64,000 nt of DNA from Phenylobacterium hankyongense (GTDB lineage Bacteria > Pseudomonadota > Alphaproteobacteria > Caulobacterales > Caulobacteraceae): the NCBI RefSeq assembly GCF_003254505.1, contig NZ_QFYP01000001.1:3332001-3396000 (forward strand), given 5' to 3'. Position numbers and translations under genes: made by a program. Positions 9,386 through 17,154 of this stretch are shown in pieces (position 1 is the stretch's first letter; every line of letters begins with the position of its first letter). The notes under the pieces are model-generated. The model was not told the DNA's origin. It saw only the letters and a program-made list of their open reading frames with translations, and did no database searches.

Positions 9386-10252
9386 GTGAAGGCTGACTGG
9401 CTCGACGACTTCATGAAGGCCGAGGCGCTGCCGGAGAGCTTCCGGGAGACCGTGGAGCTGGTCTGCGAGCCGCTGGCGGCCCGCGCCGCGCGCCTGCGCC
9501 AGGTCCGCCGGCGAACGCTGACGCTCGGCATCTGCGGCGCCCAGGGCTCCGGCAAGTCGACCATCGTGGCGGTGACCAAGCGGCTGCTGGAAAAACGGGG
9601 CCTCTCCACCGTCGCCCTGTCGCTGGACGACTTCTACCTGCCGAAGGCGGCGCGCGAGCAGCTGGCCAGGGACGTCCACCCGCTGCTGGCGACCCGCGGC
9701 CCGCCCGGCACCCACGACATCCGCCTGGCCGGAGCGGTGCTGGACCAGCTGCGCATCAAGGGCCGCGTCGCCCTGCCCTCCTTCGACAAGGCCACCGACA
9801 ACCGCCGTCCGCGTGGCGGCTGGGAGACCGTCGCCACGCCCGTCGACATCGTGCTGTTCGAGGGCTGGTGCGTGGGCGCCGTAGCCCAGGGCGCGGCGGC
9901 GCTGCGCCAGCCGGTCAACGACCTGGAGCGGGACGACGATCCGCAGGCCGTCTGGCGCACCTACGTCAACGACCAACTCGACCGCCCCTACCAGGAGCTG
10001 TTCGCCCGCTACCAGGAGCTGATCATGCTCAAGGCGCCCAGCTTCGAGACCGTCCTCGTCTGGCGCACGGAGCAGGAGCACAAGCTGCGCGCGCGCACCG
10101 GCCAGGGCATGTCCGACGCCGAGGTCGCCCGCTTTATCGCCCACTACGAGCGGCTGACCCGCTGGATCCTGGCGGAGATGCCGGAGCGCGCCCGCTGGGT
10201 GGTGCAGCTGGACGAGACGCGGCGGCCGCTGCCCGAAGTCCCGCTGGACTGA
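9386..10252 (+). CDS. P-loop kinase, D-glycerate 3-kinase-like
   Basis: The 288-residue protein has a Walker A loop GAQGSGKST (about 51-59). SLDDFYLP follows, then the SFDKATDNRRPRGGW and FEGWCVGA segments. These motifs characterise the D-glycerate 3-kinase/YggC branch of the phosphoribulokinase-like kinases. The best guess is phosphorylation of glycerate to 3-phosphoglycerate. The start is GTG at 9386 after GAGGGGCGAC; an in-frame ATG at 9413 is the alternative. It probably shares a transcript with the SDR gene. Kinase activity is well supported, glycerate as substrate less so. Confidence 0.75.
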   Translation: MKADWLDDFMKAEALPESFRETVELVCEPLAARAARLRQVRRRTLTLGICGAQGSGKSTIVAVTKRLLEKRGLSTVALSLDDFYLPKAAREQLARDVHPLLATRGPPGTHDIRLAGAVLDQLRIKGRVALPSFDKATDNRRPRGGWETVATPVDIVLFEGWCVGAVAQGAAALRQPVNDLERDDDPQAVWRTYVNDQLDRPYQELFARYQELIMLKAPSFETVLVWRTEQEHKLRARTGQGMSDAEVARFIAHYERLTRWILAEMPERARWVVQLDETRRPLPEVPLD

Positions 10253-10259
10253 TCTGACC

Positions 10260-10336
10260 TGGCGCGCCCGGCAGGGCTCGAACCTGCAACCACCAGCTTA
10301 GAAGGCAGGTGCTCTATCCAGTTGAGCTACGGGCGC
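10260..10336 (-). tRNA. tRNA-Arg (anticodon TCT)
   Basis: On the minus strand the sequence folds as a cloverleaf. The acceptor GCGCCCG pairs perfectly with CGGGCGC, the D arm is GCTC...GAGC, and the anticodon loop CTTCTAA has TCT in the centre. The T arm is GCAGG-TTCGAGC-CCTGC. The discriminator is G, and the 3' CCA is encoded (10260-10262). One T-T mismatch lies in the anticodon stem. Confidence 0.95.
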
Positions 10337-10348
10337 CCGTCAGGGGCT

Positions 10349-10657
10349 CTAGTGCGTCCAGGGGACCTTACGGCCGAAGGCGAAGTTGTCCGCATAGGCC
10401 TTGATGATCTGTTTCGCCGGCTTGGGGTCGATCAGCTGGAAGGCGATGCCGTGCTGGTCGGCGTAGCGGACCGCCTCCTCCTTGGTGTCGAAGGCGAGCC
10501 GCACCTGGCTCGATTCCGTGTCGCTGGTCTGCGTCCAGCCCATCAGCGGATCGGATCTGCGCGCGTCCTTCGGCTCGAACTCCAGGACCCACTCCTTGGT
10601 CTTGCCCTTGCCGGACTGCATGGCGGTCTTGGACGGACGAAAGATGCGCGCGAGCAT
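10349..10657 (-). CDS. NDUFS4-family complex I accessory protein (ETC complex I subunit)
   Basis: The 102-residue protein matches the short family of NADH-ubiquinone oxidoreductase 18-kDa (NDUFS4-like) subunits found in alphaproteobacteria and mitochondria. It shows ARIFRPSKTAMQSGKGKTKEW at the start, DPLMGWTQTSDT in the middle, and a central FDTKEEAVRYADQHGI helix. The basic end FGRKVPWTH also fits. It would bind the peripheral arm of respiratory complex I on the cytoplasmic side of the membrane. It ends 12 bp from the tRNA-Arg gene in the same direction, so the tRNA may be cut from its transcript. Confidence 0.88.
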   Translation of the reverse strand: MLARIFRPSKTAMQSGKGKTKEWVLEFEPKDARRSDPLMGWTQTSDTESSQVRLAFDTKEEAVRYADQHGIAFQLIDPKPAKQIIKAYADNFAFGRKVPWTH

Positions 10658-10684
10658 TCGATACCTCAGATCTAAGCCGGCGCG

Positions 10685-10761
10685 TGGTCGGGGCGGCAGG
10701 ATTTGAACCTGCGACCCTCTGCTCCCAAAGCAGATGCGCTACCAGGCTGCGCTACGCCCCG
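10685..10761 (-). tRNA. tRNA-Pro (anticodon TGG)
   Basis: The minus strand gives a full cloverleaf: acceptor CGGGGCG/CGCCCCG, a D arm with CCTGGTAG, and an anticodon stem and loop centred on TGG. The T arm is GCAGG-TTCAAAT-CCTGC. The 3' CCA is encoded. Confidence 0.96.
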
Positions 10762-10779
10762 AGGACGCCGGCGCCTTGC

Positions 10780-10806
10780 GATATAAGCGTTTTCGGCTTT
10801 CGGCAA
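10780..10806 (-). promoter_or_regulatory. Probable housekeeping promoter of tRNA-Pro(TGG)
   Basis: On the minus strand TTGCCG (10801-10806) is followed after 12 bp by GCTTATATC (10780-10788). This resembles the Caulobacter housekeeping pattern TTGACGS, 10-14 bp, GCTANAWC. It lies about 20 bp before the tRNA 5' end. Confidence 0.5.
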
Positions 10807-10887
10807 CGGACCACCTGCAACCTGCATGGACTGGACAGCCCCCGCCCGCGCCCGGCATGGTCGGCAAACGACATCGGGTGGGGAAAC

Positions 10888-11037
10888 ATGACGGAACGCC
10901 GCTTGCGGACGGCGCAGCGCAAGAAGCGCGCGCGGGCCAAATTCTGGGACCGCCACGGCGAGAAGGTTCGCCTGATGCTGATCGGCAGCGGCCTGGTGCT
11001 GATCGCCGCCTTCGTCGCCAAGGCGACGCTGGGCTAA
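10888..11037 (+). CDS. Small single-pass membrane protein, unknown function
   Basis: The 49-residue frame starts at ATG 10888. Its first half is very basic (RRLRTAQRKKRARAKFWDRHGEK), and one membrane helix follows, about residues 29-47 (LMLIGSGLVLIAAFVAKAT). This predicts an inner-membrane protein with a cytoplasmic positive N terminus. It overlaps the end of the thioesterase gene on the other strand by 4 bp. I do not recognise a family. The composition pattern makes a real gene more likely than not. Confidence 0.55.
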   Translation: MTERRLRTAQRKKRARAKFWDRHGEKVRLMLIGSGLVLIAAFVAKATLG

Positions 11038-11459
11038 CGCTCCCGTCCCATCAGCTTGAAGATGCCGGAGGCCCGGACCACGTCGTGGCCGCCGACATAG
11101 GCGCGGCCCTCGGCGAAGGCGACATCGCGGGTGGCCCGCGTCATCCGCGCCTCGCCCATCACCCATTCGCCGACCCGGGCCATGTGCAGGAAGTCGATCG
11201 ACAGGTGGATGGTCAGCCCCGTGCGGCGGACGCCCTTGTAGACCGCCGAGGCCAGCAGCCCGTCCATGAACGCCGACAGCATGCCGCCGTGCACCAGGCC
11301 CAGGCCGTTGGCGTGGCGCGACAGGGCGAAGAAGGCCTGTTCGGCCGCCTCATCCCCCGGCTTGTGGAAATAGGGCCCGTTGTGGGTGGAGAACTGGCCG
11401 CGTCCCTCCGAGCGGACGAAGCCCTCCGGCGGCGGCGGGATCGCGTCGTCGGCGCTCAT
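11034..11459 (-). CDS. PaaI-family hotdog thioesterase
   Basis: The 141-residue product has the PaaI/ACOT13 signature GLVHGGMLSAFMDGLLASAV (about 53-72), followed by TIHLSIDFLHMARVGEW. These form the hotdog fold and its acyl-CoA site. It would hydrolyse acyl-CoA or aromatic-acyl-CoA thioesters in the cytoplasm. I chose ATG 11459 because the upstream extension of the frame lies inside the DUF192 gene and has no conserved features. The start lies 11 bp past the DUF192 stop. Confidence 0.87.
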   Translation of the reverse strand: MSADDAIPPPPEGFVRSEGRGQFSTHNGPYFHKPGDEAAEQAFFALSRHANGLGLVHGGMLSAFMDGLLASAVYKGVRRTGLTIHLSIDFLHMARVGEWVMGEARMTRATRDVAFAEGRAYVGGHDVVRASGIFKLMGRER

Positions 11460-11469
11460 TGGGCGGCGC

Positions 11470-11994
11470 TCATCGCGTGAAGATCCGGTGGCCCACCTTG
11501 TCGCCCGGCAGGAGACCGATCTGTGCGGCGCGGCCGGCCGGCAGCTCCAGCACCGCACGGATCGTCCCGCCGGCCGGCACCAGGCTCTCGTCCAGCGGCG
11601 GGACATTGCGGGCGATCGACAGTACGGTCCCGTCCGGCCGGATGTAGACGATGTCGAGGCTGATCAGGGTGTTGCGCATCCAGAAGGCGACGCCCTGCAT
11701 CGGCTTCTTGAAGTCGAACAGCATGCCGCGGTCGGCGGCGAGCTGCTTGCGGCACATCAGGCCGTATTCGCGGGTGGGGTCGGTGTCGGCGAACTCGACC
11801 ATGAAGGCCTGCGGCCCGCGCGCGGTGTTCAGGACCAGCGGCTGCAGCGGCCGAAGCTCGGCCTGACCGCGGCAGTGGGCGGGATCCTGGCGCGGCAGGC
11901 CCGCCGCGAAGGCGGGCGACAGGGCGGCCGACGACAGCGCCAGGGACGCTGCGAGCGCCAGGAGGCCGCGCCGGCCGATCGGATTGTGGGACAC
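11470..11994 (-). CDS. Exported DUF192 protein
   Basis: The 174-residue precursor begins with a signal peptide (GRRGLLALAASLALSSAALSPAFA) and continues as a DUF192 domain. Landmarks are EFADTDPTREYGLMCRK, MLFDFKKPMQGVAFWMRNTLISLDIVYI, and the closing RAVLELPAGRAAQIGLLPGD. DUF192 proteins are small periplasmic proteins of unknown function. The order cspD-DUF192-thioesterase on one strand suggests one transcription unit. Confidence 0.85.
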   Translation of the reverse strand: MSHNPIGRRGLLALAASLALSSAALSPAFAAGLPRQDPAHCRGQAELRPLQPLVLNTARGPQAFMVEFADTDPTREYGLMCRKQLAADRGMLFDFKKPMQGVAFWMRNTLISLDIVYIRPDGTVLSIARNVPPLDESLVPAGGTIRAVLELPAGRAAQIGLLPGDKVGHRIFTR

Positions 11995-12018
11995 TCTGGA
12001 CGAACTCCGCGCCGAACC

Positions 12019-12630
12019 TCAGGCCAGGCCGGAGGACTCGATCTCGGCGACCACCAGGCCCTTCGGACCTTCGGCGAACCGCACCATGACGTCCTCGCCC
12101 GGCTGCAGGTCCTCCATACCAGACCGGCGCAGGGTCTCGATATGGATGAAGATGTCGCCCGGCTCGCCGTCGCGGACCACGAAGCCATAGCCCTTGGTGC
12201 GGTTGAACCATTTCACCTTCGCCCGCTCCAGCGGACCGGAGGCCGAAGCCGCGCGCCGGGGCGGACGGGCGATGAGCCCGCCGCTGCCGAAACCGTCGCT
12301 GCGTTCGCGGCGGGGGCCCTCGGCGTCGCGGCCGCGGCGTTCGGCGGGCGGAGTGGCGACGCTCTCGTCCAGTTCGACGACTTCGGCCACCTGCCAGCCC
12401 TTCGGCCGGCGGACCACGTCACAGGTGATGAGGGAGCCTTCGAGGGCGTTCTCGCGTCCCGAGTTGCGCAGGCAGGTCACGTGCAGCAGCACGTCCTTCA
12501 AATCGGTCTGGCTGGGATCGCTCGGAACGATGAAGCCATAGCCCTTGCCCGCGTCGAACCACTTGACGTGACCAGTGATCCGCACGGCCAGGGCCTGCGT
12601 ATCCACCTGCTCGAAATCGTAACCAGCCAT
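12019..12630 (-). CDS. Cold-shock protein with two CSD domains
   Basis: The 203-residue protein has two cold-shock domains. The first (about 17-85) has [17 protein letters not shown] and [10 protein letters not shown]; the second (about 132-200) has [16 protein letters not shown] and [11 protein letters not shown] charged, flexible linker joins them. Both domains keep RNP1 (KGYGF) and RNP2-like motifs, so both should bind single-stranded nucleic acid. Double-CSD proteins of this type are a Caulobacterales and relatives feature (CspC/CspD class). I start at ATG 12630 because it has GAGGGGCGC before it, whereas the in-frame ATG at 12663 has no ribosome site. Confidence 0.9.
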   Translation of the reverse strand: MAGYDFEQVDTQALAVRITGHVKWFDAGKGYGFIVPSDPSQTDLKDVLLHVTCLRNSGRENALEGSLITCDVVRRPKGWQVAEVVELDESVATPPAERRGRDAEGPRRERSDGFGSGGLIARPPRRAASASGPLERAKVKWFNRTKGYGFVVRDGEPGDIFIHIETLRRSGMEDLQPGEDVMVRFAEGPKGLVVAEIESSGLA

Positions 12631-12685
12631 GCGCCCCTCGGCCCCGTTACCCCCGATCGGCATCGGAAAAGAGCCAACTATAACA

Positions 12686-12700
12686 CTGTTCGCGTAACAG
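12686..12700. promoter_or_regulatory. Inverted repeat CTGTT-N5-AACAG upstream of the cold-shock gene
   Basis: A 5-bp dyad sits next to a TATAGT-like -10 on the minus strand, about 60 bp before the cold-shock start. It may be an operator or a leader hairpin. The signal is short and could be chance. Confidence 0.2.
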
Positions 12701-12773
12701 GCTCGTCGTCAATGGGGATTTATGGCGCGCGCCCGCGGAGGCGCATGGCGCACCTATCGGCGGGGCAGACGCG

Positions 12774-12848
12774 TGGCAGTCCCTAGGGGAGTCGAACCCC
12801 TCTTTTCAGGTTGAAAACCTGACGTCCTAACCGATAGACGAAGGGACC
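12774..12848 (-). tRNA. tRNA-Glu (anticodon TTC)
   Basis: On the minus strand GGTCCCT pairs with AGGGACT (one G-T pair). The D arm is GTCT...GGAC, and the anticodon stem GTCAG/CTGAA-type arm encloses a loop with TTC. The T arm is GAGGG-GTTCGAC-CCCTC-like. The discriminator is G and the CCA is encoded (12774-12776). Confidence 0.94.
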
Positions 12849-12867
12849 GCGTGACGCGAAGGGCGGC

Positions 12868-12896
12868 TCTATATCGGCCTTCCGAGAGGGGTGCAA
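12868..12896 (-). promoter_or_regulatory. Promoter of tRNA-Glu
   Basis: TTGCAC (12891-12896) and TATAGA (12868-12873) are spaced by exactly 17 bp on the minus strand, about 20 bp before the tRNA. Confidence 0.55.
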
Positions 12897-12912
12897 GAGC
12901 CTCTCGCCACGC

Positions 12913-14712
12913 TCACGCTCGGCGCGGATCGGCGACGTCGTCGATCTCGAACTCGACTCCGGACCGGCCCTGCCAATCGTCGGGTTTCAGCCGGCCGACC
13001 ACGTGGACCGCGCCGCCCTCGGTCATCAGCCGCCGGCCAATCTCGGAGTCCTCCACCCGCCAGGCCACCGCCTTCAGCTTGCCGCCCGAGCCGTCGACCA
13101 GGGTGCAGCGCACGTGGCCGCCGCGCAGCGCCATCGGCCGCTCGACGCGGACGTCGGCGGCGGCGAACACCGGCTCCGGATTGCCGGGGCCGAAGGGGGC
13201 CAACCGCTGGAAATCCTGCCACAGCGCGCGGTCGCAGCCGCCGGTGGTGACCAGGGCGTCGATGTCGAGGCCGTCCACCGCCGCGGCGGCCTCGGTCTCG
13301 CCGGCCAGCCGCTCGCAGAGGAAGGCGCGCAGCTCTGGGATGGTGTCGGGGCGCACGGACAGGCCCGCGGCCATGGCGTGGCCGCCGCCGGCCAGCAGCA
13401 GCCCCTCCTCGAAGGCGGCCTGGACGGCGCGGCCGAGGTTCACCCCCGGCTGCGAGCGGCCGGAGCCCTTGCCGACGTTGGCGGCCCGGTCGACCCCCAC
13501 CACGATCACCGGCTTGCGGTAGCGCTCGCGCAGGCGGCCGGCGACGATGCCGATGACGCCGGGATGCCAGCCGTCGGCGGCCACCAGCAGCATCGGGGCC
13601 TCGCCCTGGTTGCTCTCGCGCTCGATGTTGGCGATCGCCGCCTCGGTGACCTCGCGCTCGACCTCCTTGCGCGAGGCGTTGAGGGCGTCGAGCTCCTCGG
13701 CCAGCGCCCTCGCCTCCTCCGGATCGTCGGTGGACAGCAGCCGCGTCCCCAGGTCGGCGCGCCCGATCCGGCCGCCGGCGTTGATCCGCGGCCCGAGGAT
13801 GAAGCCCACATGGAAGACCGAGGCCGGGCCCTGGCTCTTGGCGACGTCGAGCAGGGCCTTCAGGCCCGGATTGCGCCAGGCGGACATCACCTTCAGGCCC
13901 TGGGCGGCGAGCGCGCGGTTGAAGCCGGTGAGCTGGGTGACGTCGCAGATCGCGCCCATGGCCGCCAGGTCCAGCCATTGGCGCAGGTCGGGCTCGGGCG
14001 TCCCGGCGAACAGGCCCCGCCGGCGGGCCTCGCGGTTGAGGGCGGCGAGCAGGACGAAGGTGACGCCGGCCGCCGCCAGGTGCCCCTGCCCCGAGACGCA
14101 GTCCGGCCGGTTGGGATTGACCAGGGCGGCGATCTTCGGGATCTCGTCGCCGCGCATCAGGTGGTGGTCGATCACCACCACCTCCAGGCCGATCTCGGCG
14201 GCGCAGGCCAGGGCGTCGTGGGCCGCAGCCCCGCAGTCGACGGTGATCACCAGCTCCGCGCCCTCGGCCTTCAGGCGGCGGAAGGCGGCCGGCGACGGGC
14301 CGTAGCCCTCGGTGATCCGGTCGGGGACATAGATCGGCAGCTCGTAGCCGAGCGCCCGGAACCAGCGGACCAGCTGCGCCGCGGACGAGGCGCCGTCGAC
14401 GTCGTAGTCGGCGAACACCACCAGCGGGCGCTTGCGCTCCAGCGCGTCCACCAGGACGGCGGCGGCGCGGTCCATGTCCATGAAGCTGGAGGGGTCCGGG
14501 AACAGCGCCTTCAGGGTCGGATTGAGATAGTCGGGCCCGTGCTCATGGGCGACGCCGCGGGCGGACAGCGCCCGGGCCAGGGGCTCGGAGAGGCCCAGGC
14601 TGAGCTGGTGCCTGCGGGTGAGGTCGGCGTCGGCCAGGCGCTCGCGCCACATCCGCCCGGAGAGCGAACGCGCCACGCCGAGATATCCGAGCTGGGCGTC
14701 GCCGTCCGCCAT
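12913..14712 (-). CDS. recJ: Single-stranded-DNA-specific exonuclease RecJ
   Basis: The 599-residue protein has the DHH phosphoesterase motifs. ADYDVDGASSAAQL lies at about 101-114, VITVDCG at about 155-161, and VIDHHLM at about 180-186. The DHHA1 part follows, with GGRIGRADLGTRLL and GGGHAMAAGLSV, and then a C-terminal OB-like region. RecJ degrades ssDNA 5' to 3' in recombination and mismatch repair. Length fits the family. It is followed, in the same direction on the chromosome map, by hom/glpX genes, an order common in Caulobacteraceae. Confidence 0.95.
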   Translation of the reverse strand: MADGDAQLGYLGVARSLSGRMWRERLADADLTRRHQLSLGLSEPLARALSARGVAHEHGPDYLNPTLKALFPDPSSFMDMDRAAAVLVDALERKRPLVVFADYDVDGASSAAQLVRWFRALGYELPIYVPDRITEGYGPSPAAFRRLKAEGAELVITVDCGAAAHDALACAAEIGLEVVVIDHHLMRGDEIPKIAALVNPNRPDCVSGQGHLAAAGVTFVLLAALNREARRRGLFAGTPEPDLRQWLDLAAMGAICDVTQLTGFNRALAAQGLKVMSAWRNPGLKALLDVAKSQGPASVFHVGFILGPRINAGGRIGRADLGTRLLSTDDPEEARALAEELDALNASRKEVEREVTEAAIANIERESNQGEAPMLLVAADGWHPGVIGIVAGRLRERYRKPVIVVGVDRAANVGKGSGRSQPGVNLGRAVQAAFEEGLLLAGGGHAMAAGLSVRPDTIPELRAFLCERLAGETEAAAAVDGLDIDALVTTGGCDRALWQDFQRLAPFGPGNPEPVFAAADVRVERPMALRGGHVRCTLVDGSGGKLKAVAWRVEDSEIGRRLMTEGGAVHVVGRLKPDDWQGRSGVEFEIDDVADPRRA

Positions 14713-14837
14713 CCGCCTTCGCCACCCCCATGAAACGCCCGCACTATCCGCCCGCGCCGGCCGAGTCGCTAGCCGGCGCTGGTTCCGGATGAATAGCCGC
14801 AGGGTGCGTCAGGAACGGACGCCGGACGGCGAAGCGG

Positions 14838-15791
14838 TCAGACGGGCCGCTTCATCCGCACCTCGCGCACGGTGCGCGTGGCGGAGTTCATCACCAGGGT
14901 GTGGGTCTCGACGAAGCCGTTCTTGAACTTCACCCCGTCCAGCAAGGCGCCGTCGGTCACCCCGGTGGCGGCGAAGATGGCGTCGGAACGGACCATCTCA
15001 TGCAGGTCGTACTTCTTGTCGAGGTCGGTGATGCCGACGCGGGCGGCGCGGGCGCGCTCGTCGGCGTTGCGGAACACCAGGCGGCCCTGGAACTGGCCGC
15101 CGACGCACTTCAGCGCCGCGCAGGCCAGAACGCCCTCCGGCGCCCCGCCCTGACCGACGTAGAGGTCGACGCCGGTGCTCGGGTCGGCGGTGTTCATCAC
15201 TCCGGCCACGTCGCCGTCGGTGATCAGGTAGATGCGGCAGCCCACCGAACGGAGGCTGGCGATGATGTCGGCGTGGCGCGGGCGGTCGAGGACGCATACC
15301 GTGATCTCGTCCGCCGGCACGCCCTTGGCCTTGGCGATCGCCTGGGCGTTCTCCGCCGGTGTCTTGTCGAGGTCGATCACGCCCTGCGGATAGCCGGGAC
15401 CGCAGGCGATCTTGTCCATGTAGGTGTCGGGGGCGTTGAGCATGGTGCCCTTCGGCGCCCAGGCCATCACGGCGAGCGCATTGGCCATCGCCTTGGCGGT
15501 CAGCGTGGTGCCCTCCAGCGGATCGAGGGCGATGTCGATCTTGACCTTGCCGCCCTTGCCGACCTTCTCGCCAATGTAGAGCATCGGGGCCTCGTCGCGT
15601 TCGCCCTCGCCGATGACGATCTCGCCGTCGATGTCGAGGTCGTTGAGCGCCGTGCGCATGGCGTCGACGGCGGCCTGGTCCGCGGCCTTCTCGTCGCCCC
15701 GGCCCACCAGCTTCCAGGCGGCGATGGCGGCGATCTCGGTCACACGGACCGCGTCGAGCACAAGGCCCCGGTCCAGAACTTCGGAACTCAT
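14838..15791 (-). CDS. glpX: Fructose-1,6-bisphosphatase, class II (GlpX)
   Basis: The 317-residue protein shows the metal-binding motifs of the lithium-sensitive phosphatase superfamily: EGERDEAPML (about 62-71), DIALDPLEGTT (about 86-96) and LITDGDVAG. It removes the 1-phosphate of fructose 1,6-bisphosphate for gluconeogenesis. I start at ATG 15791 because the 10-residue upstream extension lacks a ribosome site and MSSEVLDR is the family's usual N terminus. It lies 55 bp after hom. Confidence 0.94.
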   Translation of the reverse strand: MSSEVLDRGLVLDAVRVTEIAAIAAWKLVGRGDEKAADQAAVDAMRTALNDLDIDGEIVIGEGERDEAPMLYIGEKVGKGGKVKIDIALDPLEGTTLTAKAMANALAVMAWAPKGTMLNAPDTYMDKIACGPGYPQGVIDLDKTPAENAQAIAKAKGVPADEITVCVLDRPRHADIIASLRSVGCRIYLITDGDVAGVMNTADPSTGVDLYVGQGGAPEGVLACAALKCVGGQFQGRLVFRNADERARAARVGITDLDKKYDLHEMVRSDAIFAATGVTDGALLDGVKFKNGFVETHTLVMNSATRTVREVRMKRPV

Positions 15792-15846
15792 CTTCAAGCG
15801 TCTCCCGCCGTCGGGCGCCATTGGTCGGCGCGTTTTCTTTGCAATC

Positions 15847-17154
15847 TCAGATGCGCGCGATGCGCAGCAGTCGTGGCCGGTCGAGCACCGCGGGGAGGCC
15901 CGCGATCCGCTCGATGGCAGCCTTCAGCACGGATTCGGCCACCGCATGGGTGGTCAGCACGATCGGCACGCCGTCCGCATTGTCCACCGGCTTCTGCAGG
16001 AAGCTCTCGATGGAAACGCCCGCCTCGGCCAAGGTTTCCGACACCGCGGCAATGACGCCGGGCTCGTCCTTCACCAGGAAGCGCAGGAAGGCGCGGCCGA
16101 CGCTCTTGGAGGGGTCCACCGGGGTGAACGGGCTGAGCGAGGCGGCCGGCGCCTGGAAGACCGGCCGCACCGCGCCGGTCATCACGTCGGCGATGTCGGC
16201 GGCGACCGCCGCGGCGGTCGGGCCAGCGCCCGCGCCCGGACCCTGCAGGAAGATCCGGCCGACCCGCGCCCCTTCGATGAACAGGGCGTTGAGCGCGCCG
16301 CCGGCCTGCGCCAGCGGATGCGCCAGCGGCGCCAGCGACGGATGCACCCGCACCAGCACGCCGTCCGGCGAGCGGTCCGCCGAGGCCACCAGCTTGATCC
16401 GGTAGCCCAGGTCGCGGGCGAGCTGGATGTCCAGCAGCTCGACCTGCTCGATGCCCTCGATCTCGGCGGCCGCGTAGTTGGGGGCGCAGCCGAAGGCCAG
16501 CGCCGCCAGGATGGAGATCTTGTGGGCGGCGTCGAAGCCGCCGACGTCCATGGTCGGGTCGGCCTCGGCGTAGCCCAGGCGCTGGGCCTCGCCGAGCACG
16601 TCGGCGAACGAGCGGCCCGTGGCCTCCATCTCGGTCAGGATGTAGTTGCAGGTGCCGTTGAGGATGCCGGCGATCGACTTGATGTCGTCGCCGACCAGCG
16701 CCTCGCGGACCATCTTCACGGCCGGCACGCCGCCCATCACCGCGGCTTCGAACAGGAGCGGCGCGCCCTTCGATTCGGCCAGGGCCGCTAGCTCGGCGCC
16801 ATGCTCGGCGATCAGCGCCTTGTTGGCGGTGACCACCGGCTTGCCGGCGGAAAGCGCGGCTTCCACCGCGGCCTTCGCCGGGCCGTCGGAGCCGCCGATC
16901 AGCTCGACGAAGACGTCGATCTGCGGCGACGTCGCCAGGGCGACCGGATCGTCGAACCACGGCAGGCCGGAGATGTCGAACGGCCGCGGCCGCGAGCGCG
17001 AGCGCGCCGAGACCCCGGTCACCACCGCCCGGCCGCCGGCCGGCGCGAACCCGGGCCGGTCCGCCAGGAAGGTCAGGAGCCCTGCGCCCACCGTGCCCAG
17101 GCCCGCGACGCCGATCCGCCAGTCCTGGCCGGCCATTGAGTCGCGGCCGGTCAT
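15847..17154 (-). CDS. hom: Homoserine dehydrogenase
   Basis: The 435-residue enzyme has an N-terminal nucleotide-binding site, GVAGLGTVGAGL (about 15-26). The catalytic domain carries GILNGTCNYILTEM and the lysine in FDAAHKISILA. A C-terminal ACT domain (about 350-430: FLVKDEPGVIAAVSETLAEAGVSIES) would bind threonine for feedback control. It reduces aspartate semialdehyde to homoserine. The start codon overlaps the alaC stop in an ATGA, so translation is likely coupled. Confidence 0.95.
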   Translation of the reverse strand: MTGRDSMAGQDWRIGVAGLGTVGAGLLTFLADRPGFAPAGGRAVVTGVSARSRSRPRPFDISGLPWFDDPVALATSPQIDVFVELIGGSDGPAKAAVEAALSAGKPVVTANKALIAEHGAELAALAESKGAPLLFEAAVMGGVPAVKMVREALVGDDIKSIAGILNGTCNYILTEMEATGRSFADVLGEAQRLGYAEADPTMDVGGFDAAHKISILAALAFGCAPNYAAAEIEGIEQVELLDIQLARDLGYRIKLVASADRSPDGVLVRVHPSLAPLAHPLAQAGGALNALFIEGARVGRIFLQGPGAGAGPTAAAVAADIADVMTGAVRPVFQAPAASLSPFTPVDPSKSVGRAFLRFLVKDEPGVIAAVSETLAEAGVSIESFLQKPVDNADGVPIVLTTHAVAESVLKAAIERIAGLPAVLDRPRLLRIARI

